Below, piece by piece: positions 15,530-23,499 of a stretch of 64,000 bases of DNA (position 1 is the stretch's first letter; the number at the start of each line of letters is the position of its first letter). The position numbers and the translations under genes are program-made. The DNA is from Streptomyces sp. NBC_00820 (lineage in GTDB: Bacteria > Actinomycetota > Actinomycetes > Streptomycetales > Streptomycetaceae). The notes beneath the pieces were generated by a model. It had not been told where the DNA came from, did not search any database, and saw only the letters and a list, made by a program, of their open reading frames with translations. The stretch lies in assembly GCF_036347055.1 (NCBI RefSeq), contig NZ_CP108882.1:3732501-3796500 (forward strand), written 5' to 3'.

Positions 15530-16216
15530 TCAGGGGCTGAGGCGTTCGGCGTGCCAGGAGCCGTCCGGGCGGGCCGTGTAGCGCAGTCGGTCGTGCAGGC
15601 GGTTCTCGCGGCCCTGCCAGAACTCGACCGCCTCGGGGGCGACGCGGTAGCCGCCCCAGTGCGGCGGGACCGGGACCTCCTCGCCCTCGGGGTAGCGGGC
15701 GGCGAGCCCGGCGTAGGCCTCCTCCAGCTCCTCGCGGGAGCCGATCACCGAGGACTGGGCGCTGGCCCAGGCGCCGAGCCGGGAGCCGTGCGGGCGGCTG
15801 CGGAAGTAGGCGGCCGTCTCGTCGCGGCCGGTACGGCGGGCGACGCCGGAGACGATGACCTGACGGGCGATCGGATGCCAGGGGAAGAGCAGGGAGACGT
15901 AGGGGTTGACGGACAGTTCGGCCGCCTTGCGGGAGTCGTAGTTGGTGTAGAAGACGAACCCGTCGGTGTCGAACCCCTTCATCAGGACCGTGCGGGAGCT
16001 GGGGCGGCCGGCCGCGTCGGCGGTGGAGACGACCATCGCGTTGGGCTCGTAGAGCGTGCCGTGCAGGGCCGCGCGGGCGGCGTCCTCGAACCAGCCCGCG
16101 AACTGGTCCATCGGGTGCGTGGCGAGGCCCTTCTCGTCGAGTCCCGCGGCCCGGTACTGCTTGCGCATGGCGGCGGGGTCGATGGCCGGGTCGAGGATGG
16201 GATCGCGATCGGTCAC
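15530..16216 (-). CDS. pdxH: Pyridoxamine 5'-phosphate oxidase
   Basis: 228 residues, the family length; GTG start with AGGA upstream. Conserved blocks: [15 protein letters not shown] at the N-terminus, [26 protein letters not shown] (FMN phosphate binding), [13 protein letters not shown], and the C-terminal signature [24 protein letters not shown] with HAERLSP at the end. It oxidises pyridoxine/pyridoxamine 5'-phosphate to PLP with FMN, feeding PLP enzymes such as SerC elsewhere in this window. Divergent from citrate synthase. Confidence 0.97.
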   Translation of the reverse strand: MTDRDPILDPAIDPAAMRKQYRAAGLDEKGLATHPMDQFAGWFEDAARAALHGTLYEPNAMVVSTADAAGRPSSRTVLMKGFDTDGFVFYTNYDSRKAAELSVNPYVSLLFPWHPIARQVIVSGVARRTGRDETAAYFRSRPHGSRLGAWASAQSSVIGSREELEEAYAGLAARYPEGEEVPVPPHWGGYRVAPEAVEFWQGRENRLHDRLRYTARPDGSWHAERLSP

Positions 16217-16380
16217 GCGGTCATCCTGCCGTATCGAACGACCGTGGCACTCAGTGTCGCGGGGGCTCCCCAAGGGTGGCACCCGGGGCTATCGTGCTGA
16301 TCCCCCCGCGGTTTTGGGTGACCACCGGGCGATCGGGGCATCACCGGGGTGACCGCCGCCGACACATGAGGAGCCGCCTG

Positions 16381-17481
16381 ATGTCCGACTTCGTACCCGG
16401 ACTCGAGGGAGTCGTCGCGTTCGAGACGGAGATCGCCGAGCCGGACAAGGAGGGCGGCGCCCTGCGCTACCGGGGCGTCGACATCGAGGACCTGGTCGGT
16501 CACGTCTCGTTCGGCAACGTGTGGGGGCTGCTCGTCGACGGCGCCTTCAACCCCGGTCTGCCGCCCGCCGAGCCGTTCCCGATCCCCGTCCACTCCGGTG
16601 ACATCCGCGTGGACGTGCAGTCGGCGCTCGCCATGCTGGCCCCCGTGTGGGGGCTGAAGCCGCTGCTGGACATCGACGCCGAACAGGCCCGCGACGACCT
16701 CGCCCGCGCCGCCGTCATGGCGCTGTCCTACGTCGCCCAGTCCGCGCGCGGACAGGGGCTGCCGATGGTGCCGCAGCAGGAGATCGACAAGGCGCAGTCG
16801 GTCGTCGAGCGGTTCATGATCCGGTGGCGGGGCGAGCCCGACCCGAAGCACGTCGCCGCCGTCGACGCCTACTGGACCTCCGCCGCCGAGCACGGCATGA
16901 ACGCGTCCACGTTCACCGCGCGGGTCATCGCCTCCACCGGGGCGGACGTCGCCGCCGCGCTGTCCGGCGCGGTCGGCGCGATGTCCGGGCCGCTGCACGG
17001 CGGCGCTCCCTCCCGGGTGCTCGGGATGATCGAGGAGATCGAGCGCACCGGGGACGCGCAGGCCTACGTCAGGAAGGCGCTGGACCGCGGGGAGCGGCTG
17101 ATGGGGTTCGGGCACCGGGTGTACCGGGCCGAGGACCCGCGCGCGAGGGTGCTCCGCCGCACCGCCCGCGAACTGGGCGCCCCGCGCTTCGAGATCGCGG
17201 AGGCGCTGGAGAAGGCGGCGCTGGAGGAGCTGCACAACCGGCGCCCGGACCGGGTGCTGGCCACCAACGTGGAGTTCTGGGCCGCGATCATGCTGGACTT
17301 CGCGGAGGTGCCGGCGCACATGTTCACCTCCATGTTCACGTGCGCCCGGACCGCCGGCTGGTCCGCGCACATCCTGGAGCAGAAGCGGACGGGGCGGCTG
17401 GTGCGGCCCTCCGCGACGTACGTGGGTCCGGGGACGCGCAGCCCGCGGGAGATCGAGGGGTACGCCGAGATCTCCGACTGA
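16381..17481 (+). CDS. Citrate synthase (short, second-type paralogue)
   Basis: 366 residues, start ATG 16381 behind GAGGAG. Typical blocks: LEGVVAFETEIAEPDKEGGALRYRGVDIEDL at the N-terminus, HGMNASTFTARVIASTGAD with the first catalytic His, GPLHGGAPSRVL, GFGHRVYRAEDPRA (second His and Arg), and a DFAEVPAHMFTSMFTCAR segment with the catalytic Asp region changed as in this subgroup. It condenses acetyl-CoA (or a related acyl-CoA such as propionyl-CoA) with oxaloacetate. The main TCA enzyme of streptomycetes is a separate longer gene, so a methylcitrate-type role is possible. Its 3' end continues into 30-bp tandem repeats. Confidence 0.9.
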   Translation: MSDFVPGLEGVVAFETEIAEPDKEGGALRYRGVDIEDLVGHVSFGNVWGLLVDGAFNPGLPPAEPFPIPVHSGDIRVDVQSALAMLAPVWGLKPLLDIDAEQARDDLARAAVMALSYVAQSARGQGLPMVPQQEIDKAQSVVERFMIRWRGEPDPKHVAAVDAYWTSAAEHGMNASTFTARVIASTGADVAAALSGAVGAMSGPLHGGAPSRVLGMIEEIERTGDAQAYVRKALDRGERLMGFGHRVYRAEDPRARVLRRTARELGAPRFEIAEALEKAALEELHNRRPDRVLATNVEFWAAIMLDFAEVPAHMFTSMFTCARTAGWSAHILEQKRTGRLVRPSATYVGPGTRSPREIEGYAEISD

Positions 17482-17483
17482 GC

Positions 17484-17595
17484 GGAGCCGTACGCCGGGG
17501 TCGCCGGCCGAGCGGAGCCGTACGCCGTCGTCGGCCGAGCGGAGCCGTACGCCGGGGTCGCCGGCCGAGCGGAGCCGTACGCCGGGGTCGCCGGA
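17484..17595. repeat. 30-bp tandem repeat after the citrate synthase stop
   Basis: Nearly four copies of a unit starting GAGCGGAGCCGTACGCCGGG and closing GTCGCCGGCC begin right after the stop codon; the second copy is shortened to about 25 bp. No spacer diversity, so this is not a CRISPR. It abuts the methyltransferase remnant and may mark the deletion that removed its 5' part. Confidence 0.85.
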
Positions 17596-17599
17596 CCAC

Positions 17600-17811
17600 G
17601 CCGACCTGCTCGTCGTCGAGCGGGTGCTGCCCGACGACGGCTCGGCCTCGCTGGCCACCGCCTGGGACCTGCACATGATGTGCAACGTCGGTGGCCGCGA
17701 ACGGCGGGCCGGCCACTACGCCCGGCTGTTCCCGACGCGGGACTCGGCCTGGTGGGCCGCTCGCCGCTGCCCCCGGACGGCAGCGTGCTGCACGCCCGCA
17801 AGCACAGCTGA
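17600..17811 (+). pseudogene. 3' remnant of an O-methyltransferase gene, frameshifted
   Basis: The frame from 17600 reads ADLLVVERVLPDDG, then AWDLHMMCNVGGRERRAGHYARLF, the C-terminal block of plant-type O-methyltransferases (DL-M--N--GRERT). It then shifts: the frame ending at TGA 17809-17811 reads DAGLGLVGRSPLPPDG and closes VLHARKHS, which is the expected family ending. So only the last ~70 codons survive, with one indel near 17733. Everything upstream is replaced by tandem repeats. No start or ribosome site is present. Confidence 0.75.
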
Positions 17812-17815
17812 CCGC

Positions 17816-17935
17816 CGGACCGGCCGGACCGGTCACGTCGGCCGGACCGGTCACGTCGGTCAGGCCAGGCGCGTCGGTCAGGCCGGGCGCGTCGGTCGCA
17901 TCCGTCAGGCCGGGCGCATCCGTCAGGCCGGCGTC
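17816..17935. repeat. 18-bp imperfect tandem repeats
   Basis: About six units of GTC(A/G)GGCCGG(G/A)C(G/C)-type 18-mers (for example GTCGGCCGGACCGGTCAC and GTCAGGCCGGGCGCATCC). They run into the last codons of the oxygenase gene on the minus strand and border the methyltransferase remnant. Confidence 0.75.
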
Positions 17936-19014
17936 AGCAGGTCCGCGTGGTGGCGCTCCGCCACCAGCGGGTGCGCCCTCAGCTTGCCCTTCAGTTCGTT
18001 GTAGCCGTACTCGGCGAAGAGCGGGTTGGCCGGGTCGGTGGTGATGCCGGGCGCGGTGGAGGCGTGCGGGAAGGGCAGCGGGGCGACCTTGGCGTCCAGG
18101 CGGGGGTTGTAGAAGAAGGGGACGGAGAACCGTTCGGTGGCTCCGGCCGGGCTCACGACGCGGTGGCTGGTCGCCACCAGGTAGCCGTTGGTCGCGACCT
18201 CCAGCAGCTCGCCGAGGTTGACCACGAAGGCGCCCTCCATGGGCGGCACGTCGTGGAACAGGCCGTCCTCGCGCAGGACTTGGAGGCCGCCGACGGTGTC
18301 CTGCAGGAGCAGGGTGAGGAAGCCGTAGTCCTTGTGGACGCCGACGCCCTGGCTGGTGCCGTCGCCCGCGCTGCCGGGGTAGCGGACGAGCTTGAGGTGC
18401 GGGTAGGCGCGGTCGCCGAAGAGCTGGTCGTAGAAACCTGCGGGCGCGCCGATCGCGGTGAGCAGCTCGCGCAGGAGGCGCTGGGCGACGGCGCTGAGCT
18501 TGTCGATCCAGGCGAGGGCGGCGGCGCGCAGCTCGGGGAGGGCGGCGGGCCACTGGTTGGGGCCCTCCAGCCACCAGTACGGCGGCTCGCCCCGGCCGGG
18601 GGCGCGGGCGGGGCGCTCGGCACCTATGTCGAGCTGGTCGCGCCAGTCGCGGGCACCGGCGGTGCGCTCGTCGCCGGTGCGCGTGTAGCCGCGGAAATGG
18701 GGGGAGTTGACGTTGTCGAGGGCGAGGCGGTCGGCCTCGGGCAGCTCGAAGAAGGCCCGCATCGCGGTGACCAGGGCGTCCGTCTCCTGCTGGGTCACCC
18801 CGTGCCCCACGAGCTGGAAGAAGCCGACGTCGTGGGCGGCGCTGTGCAGCTGGGCGTGGAGCAGGGCACGGGCCTGGGGACCACGGTCGGCGGCCGACAG
18901 GTCGATGATCGGGAGCTGGTCGTACGACGGGGCCGGCTCGGTGTGCGACGAGGTCGGCTCTGTGTGCGACGAGGTCCGCTCGGTGTGCGACGGGGTCGTC
19001 ATGGAGTTCGTCAT
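17923..19014 (-). CDS. 2-oxoglutarate/Fe(II)-dependent oxygenase (isopenicillin N synthase-like)
   Basis: 363 residues. The first ~30 are a repeat of SSHTEPT units made by tandem DNA repeats at 18935-19005, not part of the enzyme. The fold starts at QLPIIDLSAADRG (DIOX_N) and holds the iron triad H227-x-D229 (VHKDYGF) and H284 (SHRVV), with R295-x-S297 as the 2-oxoglutarate clamp. It should hydroxylate or desaturate a small molecule; close substrates are unknown. A short cysteine-containing leader frame lies ~100 bp upstream on the same strand. Downstream it ends in tandem repeats. Confidence 0.9.
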   Translation of the reverse strand: MTNSMTTPSHTERTSSHTEPTSSHTEPAPSYDQLPIIDLSAADRGPQARALLHAQLHSAAHDVGFFQLVGHGVTQQETDALVTAMRAFFELPEADRLALDNVNSPHFRGYTRTGDERTAGARDWRDQLDIGAERPARAPGRGEPPYWWLEGPNQWPAALPELRAAALAWIDKLSAVAQRLLRELLTAIGAPAGFYDQLFGDRAYPHLKLVRYPGSAGDGTSQGVGVHKDYGFLTLLLQDTVGGLQVLREDGLFHDVPPMEGAFVVNLGELLEVATNGYLVATSHRVVSPAGATERFSVPFFYNPRLDAKVAPLPFPHASTAPGITTDPANPLFAEYGYNELKGKLRAHPLVAERHHADLLTPA

Positions 19015-19112
19015 GGGTGCGTCCGCAGGGTGTACGGGGCACGGGCAGCCGCGCAGGGTGGGGCGGCCCCCGGGTGCCGGAAGACAGGGAAGACGAAAGG
19101 GGGGGGCTGGGG

Positions 19113-19181
19113 TCAGAGGTGACGCAGACAGCCCATGCTCGTGACGCGCACGTAATCCACGTGTCGGCGGCGAACGAGCAT
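19113..19181 (-). CDS. Leader peptide of the cysteine-containing RRRHVD type
   Basis: 22 residues from ATG 19181 (25 from ATG 19188-19190): MLVRRRHVDYVRVTSMGCLR plus HL. Streptomycetes carry many annotated leader peptides with an RRRHVDL-R--S--C pattern in front of sulfur- and redox-related genes; this one fits. It sits 98 bp before the 2-oxoglutarate oxygenase start, same strand. That suggests translation-coupled control (for example by cysteine supply) of the oxygenase, which is inference. The ribosome site is weak. Confidence 0.6.
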   Translation of the reverse strand: MLVRRRHVDYVRVTSMGCLRHL

Positions 19182-19308
19182 CGGAAGCATGCGGAAAGGG
19201 TACTGCGGCTCACCGGAAACGCGTGTGGCCCGGTTCACACTCGTACCGGAGAGACTCGTGCGCACCCGCTCGCCCCGGTACCGCGTCCGGGCACCCGCTC
19301 GCCGCTGC

Positions 19309-19914
19309 TCAGCCCAGCGCCTCGTCCAGCAGGGCCGCCCACTGGGCCACCACGCGTTCGCGGCGGGCGGTGTCGTCGGTGAGGAGGGTGGCGAGGCCCA
19401 GGCCGCGGCCCATGTCGAGGAAGCCCTGGACGGTCTCGCGGGCGCCGGGGCGGGACTCGTCGGCGCCGAGGAGTTCGACGGCGATGCGGTGGGTCTCGCG
19501 GCCGACCCGGGACTCCAGCTCGGTGACGCGGCCGCGCAGTTGCTCCTCGTTGGACGCCGCCACCCACAGCTGGAGGGCCGCGCGGAAGAGGGGTCCGGTG
19601 AAGAGGCCGGTCAGGGCGGCGACGACGGCCCGGCGGTCGCCCGCGCCCTGCGGGAACAGGTCCCTGAGCGCGCTGGAGCGTTCCTCGGCGACGTACTCGA
19701 CGGCGGCGGTGAAGAGGTCCTCGCGGGTGGGGAAGTGGTGCTGCGCGGCCCCGCGGGAGACGCCGGCGCGTTCGGCGACGACGGACACCGTCGAGCCCGC
19801 CCAGCCGTGTTCGGCGAGGCAGGCCACGGCGGCTTCCAGCAGCCGCTGCCGGGTGGCCCGGCTGCGGTCCTGCTTGGGCACGCGGTCGCGTTCCGCCGTG
19901 CTCACACCACCCAT
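19309..19914 (-). CDS. TetR/AcrR-family regulator
   Basis: 201 residues. N-terminal HTH: RQRLLEAAVACLAEHGWAGSTVSVVAERAGVSRGAAQHHFPTRE-type pattern at ~20-65, with the usual HHFP recognition helix. The C-terminal ligand domain is helical. Last gene of the acyl-CoA operon; its start overlaps the end of the enoyl-CoA hydratase gene by 13 bp, so it is co-transcribed and likely controls the operon in response to an acyl-CoA. The palindrome at 29544-29555 at the head of the operon is the best operator candidate. Confidence 0.92.
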   Translation of the reverse strand: MGGVSTAERDRVPKQDRSRATRQRLLEAAVACLAEHGWAGSTVSVVAERAGVSRGAAQHHFPTREDLFTAAVEYVAEERSSALRDLFPQGAGDRRAVVAALTGLFTGPLFRAALQLWVAASNEEQLRGRVTELESRVGRETHRIAVELLGADESRPGARETVQGFLDMGRGLGLATLLTDDTARRERVVAQWAALLDEALG

Positions 19915-20678
19915 GCCGCGTCCCGTCGCTCCAGGAAGGCCGTCATCCCCTCCCGGGCATGCGGAGTGGAGAACAGCCGGGCCGAGAGCGCGGCCAGGTC
20001 CGCCGCGTCCCGGTCGAATGTCTCCAGCACCCTAGCCGTGAGCAGCCGCTTCGTCTCGGCCAGGGCTTCGGGGGCGGAGCGGCGCAGCCCGTCCAGGACG
20101 GGGGCGAGCGCCTCGTCGACGTCCTCGCCGGTGACGGTGAGCAGGCCGAGGTGCACGGCCTCGGCGGGGCCGAAGCGCTCACCGGTGAGGTAGTACCGGG
20201 CCAGGGCGCGCGGGTCGGTGCGCGGGAGCAGCGGCAGGGAGATCACCGCGGGGGCGACTCCGATGCGGACCTCGGTGAAGGCGAAGGTGGCCGCGGCGGA
20301 GGCGGCGGCGACGTCACAGGCGGCGAGGAGGCCGAGGCCGCCGGCGCGGACGTGTCCGGTGACCCGGGCGACGACGGGCTTGGGCAGCTCGACGATCTGC
20401 CGCAGCAGGTCCACCAGGACCTCCGGCCGGGGCGGGTCGCGCAGGTCGGCGCCGGCGCAGAAGGTGGTGCCGGTGTGGGTGAGGACGACGGCGCGGACAC
20501 CGGGGTCCTTCGCGCAGTCGGCCAGTGCCTCGGCGAGGCCGGCGACGAGGGAGGCCGAGAGGGCGTTGCGGGTGTCGGCGGAGTCGAGGCTGAGGGTCTC
20601 GACGGCACGCGTGCGCGTGCGTCCGATCGGGGGGGTCACGGGTGCTCCCGGGGCCGGGTGGCGGCTCGGCGCGGTCAT
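19902..20678 (-). CDS. Enoyl-CoA hydratase/isomerase family protein
   Basis: 258 residues, start ATG overlapping the acyl-CoA synthetase stop (ATGA). Crotonase fold: TRNALSASLVAGLAEAL, TFCAGADLRDPPR (oxyanion loop), RVTGHVRAGGLGLLAACDVAAAS, FTEVRIGVAPAVIS. At the position where hydratases have a catalytic Glu, the FAFTEVRIG segment has a Glu. It probably hydrates an unsaturated branched acyl-CoA in the pathway encoded here, like AtuE or LiuC in the terpene and leucine routes. Confidence 0.9.
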   Translation of the reverse strand: MTAPSRHPAPGAPVTPPIGRTRTRAVETLSLDSADTRNALSASLVAGLAEALADCAKDPGVRAVVLTHTGTTFCAGADLRDPPRPEVLVDLLRQIVELPKPVVARVTGHVRAGGLGLLAACDVAAASAAATFAFTEVRIGVAPAVISLPLLPRTDPRALARYYLTGERFGPAEAVHLGLLTVTGEDVDEALAPVLDGLRRSAPEALAETKRLLTARVLETFDRDAADLAALSARLFSTPHAREGMTAFLERRDAAWVV

Positions 20679-22243
20679 GCCTGCTCCCTGAGCTGCCGGC
20701 GCAGGATCTTGCCGGAGGCCGCGCGGGGGACGGTGTCGGTGAAGGTGATCCGGCGGACGCGTTTGTAGGGGGCGACGCGCTCGGCGACGTAGAGCATGAT
20801 CTCGTTCTCGCTCAGGCCGGCGGCGGCCGGCTGGCGGACGACGAAGGCGTGCGGGACCTCGTTGCCGTCCTCGTTGTAGGAGCCGACCACGGCGGCGTCG
20901 GCGATGCCGGGGTGGGTGAGCAGCAGGGCCTCCAGTTCGGCGGGGGCCACCTGGAACCCCTTGTACTTGATCAGCTCCTTGACCCGGTCGACGACGTACA
21001 GCCAGCCGTCGGCGTCGGCATGGCCGACGTCGCCGGTGTGCAGCCAGCCGTCGGCGTCGATCATCGCGGCGGTGGCGTCGGGGCGGCCGAGGTAGCCCTT
21101 CATGACCTGCGGGCCCCGGATCAGGATCTCGCCCGGTTCGCCGCATCCGAGGTCCTTGCCGGGGTCGTCCAGGGCGACGATCCGCATCTCGGTGCCGGCG
21201 ATGAGCCTGCCGACCGTGCCGGCGGGTGCCTCGCCCAGGGCGTCGAGCGGTACGACGTGGGTGCCGGGCGAGAGTTCCGTCATGCCGTAGGCCTGGCCGA
21301 TCGGGGGCAGGCCGAGCCGCTCGGCGCAGGCGGCGGCGAGGGCGGCGTCCAGGGGTGCGGCGGCGCTGATGACGTGCTTGAGGGACGAGAGGTCGTAGCG
21401 GGCGACCGCGGGGTGCTTGGCGAGGGCGAGGACGATCGGCGGGGCGACGTACAGGTCGGTGATGCGGTGGGTCTCGATGGCCGCGAGGAAGGTCTCCAGG
21501 TCGAAGCGGGGCAGGACGACCACCGTGGCGCCCTGCCGCAGGGGCGCGTTCATCAGGGCGGTGAGGCCGTAGATGTGGAAGAGCGGCAGAACGGCCAGGA
21601 CGCGGACGCCGGGTCCGGAGGGGACGCAGGGTTCGAGCTGGGCGAGGTTGGTGGCGATCTGCCGGTGGGTGAGCATCACGCCCTTGGGGGTGCCGGTGGT
21701 TCCGGAGGAGTACGGCAGCGCGGCCGTGTCCTCGGCCGGGTCGATGTCCACCTGGGGTTCGGGCGCGGTGGAGGCGAGCAGGTCGGGCAGGGAGCGGTGT
21801 CCGGGGGCGCCGTCGCACACGATGATCTCCCGTACTCCGCCCGCGAGTTCGGACGCCCGGCGGGCCGAGTCCAGCAGCGGGGAGACGGTGACGATCCAGC
21901 GGGCGCCGCTGTCGCGGAGCTGCCCCGCGAACTCCTCCGGCGTGGCGAGCGGGTGCGCGGTGGTGACGCAGGCGCCCGCGCGCGTGGCCGCGTAGAACAC
22001 GGTCGGGAAGGCTATCGAGTTGGGGCTGTGCAGGGCGAGTACGTCGCCCTTGCGCAGTCCGGCCTCGGCGAGCGCTGCGGCCAGCCGCCGGTGGAACCGG
22101 TCCAGTTGCCTGTACGTGAGGGTGGTGCCGTCCGTGCCGTCGATGAGGGCGGGCAGGTCGCCGAACCCGGCGGCGCGGCCCAGCACGACCTCATGGATGG
22201 GGAGTTCTATGGGCGGAACGTCTGCGTACGCACTGCGGAACAC
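20675..22243 (-). CDS. Acyl-CoA synthetase (4-coumarate:CoA ligase-like)
   Basis: 522 residues. AMP-binding motifs: YSSGTTGTPKGVMLTH (~165), YGMTELSP (~300), GWLHTGDVGHADADGWLYVVDRVKELIKYKG (~390-420) and the catalytic C-terminal Lys in RAASGKILRRQL. It activates a free acid with ATP and CoA; the substrate is probably the entry acid of the pathway. The N-terminal PIHEVVLGRA follows the 4CL-like family. Starts 39 bp after the dehydrogenase stop. Confidence 0.93.
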   Translation of the reverse strand: MFRSAYADVPPIELPIHEVVLGRAAGFGDLPALIDGTDGTTLTYRQLDRFHRRLAAALAEAGLRKGDVLALHSPNSIAFPTVFYAATRAGACVTTAHPLATPEEFAGQLRDSGARWIVTVSPLLDSARRASELAGGVREIIVCDGAPGHRSLPDLLASTAPEPQVDIDPAEDTAALPYSSGTTGTPKGVMLTHRQIATNLAQLEPCVPSGPGVRVLAVLPLFHIYGLTALMNAPLRQGATVVVLPRFDLETFLAAIETHRITDLYVAPPIVLALAKHPAVARYDLSSLKHVISAAAPLDAALAAACAERLGLPPIGQAYGMTELSPGTHVVPLDALGEAPAGTVGRLIAGTEMRIVALDDPGKDLGCGEPGEILIRGPQVMKGYLGRPDATAAMIDADGWLHTGDVGHADADGWLYVVDRVKELIKYKGFQVAPAELEALLLTHPGIADAAVVGSYNEDGNEVPHAFVVRQPAAAGLSENEIMLYVAERVAPYKRVRRITFTDTVPRAASGKILRRQLREQA

Positions 22244-22282
22244 GGTTCCTCCAAGCGGCCGCGCCGGCCTGACGGCGACGGA

Positions 22283-23443
22283 CTAGTACGACTTGGGCAG
22301 GCCCAGGGTCTGGTGGGAGACGTAGTTGAGAATCATCTCCCGGCTCACCGGGGCGATACGAGCCACGCGCGCGCCCGTTATCAGCGAGGCGAGCCCGAAC
22401 TCGCGGGTGAGGCCGTTGCCGCCGAGGGTGTGCACGGCCTGGTCGACCGCCTTCACGCAGGCCTCTCCGGCCGCGTACTTGGCCATGTTGGCGGCCTCGC
22501 CCGCGCCGGCGTCGTCCCCGGCGTCGTACAGGTGGGCCGCCTTCTGCATCATCAGCCGGGCCAGCTCCAGGTCGATGTGCGCCTGGGCGAGGGGGTGCGC
22601 GATGGCCTGGTGGGCGCCGATGGGGGTCCGCCAGACGGTGCGTTCGCGGGCGTACTCGACCGCTTTGGCGAGGGCGTAGCGACCCATGCCGATCGCGAAC
22701 GCGGCCGTCATGATCCGCTCGGGGTTGAGCCCGGCGAACAACTGCAGCAGACCCGCGTCTTCGTCGCCGACGAGCGCCTCGGCGGGCAGCCGTACGTCGT
22801 CCAGGACCAGCTCGAACTGCTTCTCGGCGGCGGTGATCTCCATGTCGATGGGGTTGCGGGAGAAGCCCTCCGCGTCGCGCGGGACGATGAACAGGCACGG
22901 CTTGAGGGTGCCGGTGCGGGCGTCCTCGGTGCGGCCGACGATGAGGGTGGCGTCCGCCTGGTCCACGCCGGAGACGAACACCTTGCGGCCGCTCAGCAGC
23001 CAGTCGGCGCCGTCCCTGCGGGCGGTGGTGGTGATGCGGTGGGAGTTGGATCCGGCGTCGGGCTCGGTGATGCCGAAGGCCATGGTGCGGGTTCCGTCGG
23101 CGAGGCCGGGCAGCCAGGTGCGCTTCTGCTCGTCGGTGCCGAAGCGGGCGATGACCGTGCCGACGATGGCCGGGGAGACGATCATCATGAGGAGGGGTGC
23201 GCCGGTGGCTCCCAACTCCTCCAGCACTATGGAGAGTTCCGCGATTCCGCCACCCCCGCCGCCGTACTCCTCCGGAAGGTTGACGCCGAGGTAGCCGAGC
23301 TTGCCGGCCTCGGACCAGAGTTCGGTGAGGGGTCGCCCCTCGGCGATGGTGCGGGTGACGTAATCACGGCCGTAGCGTTTGCCGAGGGCGCTCACCGCAG
23401 CGCGGAGGGCCTTGTGTTCTTCGGATTCGATGAGGGTGGTCAT
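22283..23443 (-). CDS. Acyl-CoA dehydrogenase
   Basis: 386 residues, whole family length. GITEPDAGSNSHRITTTARRDGADWLLSG carries the FAD/substrate binding block; the C-terminal part has HTLGGNGLTREFGLASLITGARVARI with the usual flavin contacts. In the position before ...GGNG the base residue region reads QAVHTLGGNG. It would introduce the double bond acted on by the carboxylase or hydratase of this operon, like citronellyl-CoA dehydrogenase AtuD or isovaleryl-CoA dehydrogenase. Confidence 0.93.
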   Translation of the reverse strand: MTTLIESEEHKALRAAVSALGKRYGRDYVTRTIAEGRPLTELWSEAGKLGYLGVNLPEEYGGGGGGIAELSIVLEELGATGAPLLMMIVSPAIVGTVIARFGTDEQKRTWLPGLADGTRTMAFGITEPDAGSNSHRITTTARRDGADWLLSGRKVFVSGVDQADATLIVGRTEDARTGTLKPCLFIVPRDAEGFSRNPIDMEITAAEKQFELVLDDVRLPAEALVGDEDAGLLQLFAGLNPERIMTAAFAIGMGRYALAKAVEYARERTVWRTPIGAHQAIAHPLAQAHIDLELARLMMQKAAHLYDAGDDAGAGEAANMAKYAAGEACVKAVDQAVHTLGGNGLTREFGLASLITGARVARIAPVSREMILNYVSHQTLGLPKSY

Positions 23444-23476
23444 GCGATTCCTCCGGGTGCGGGTTATGGGTGGCTG

Positions 23477-23499
23477 GTCGCGCAGTTCCCCGCGCCCCT
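23477..23499 (-). repeat. Intergenic repeat AGGGGCGCGGGGAACTGCGC inside the operon
   Basis: One copy, read on the minus strand, of the motif found twice at 9751-9943 and once at 48051. It lies in the 54-bp gap between the biotin carboxylase and acyl-CoA dehydrogenase genes, and may cause partial termination or RNA processing there. Confidence 0.7.

Noticed and set aside
17484..17595. Regular 30-bp repeats considered as CRISPR array
   Set aside because: Units adjoin each other without unique spacers and no cas genes are near; they are tandem repeats.
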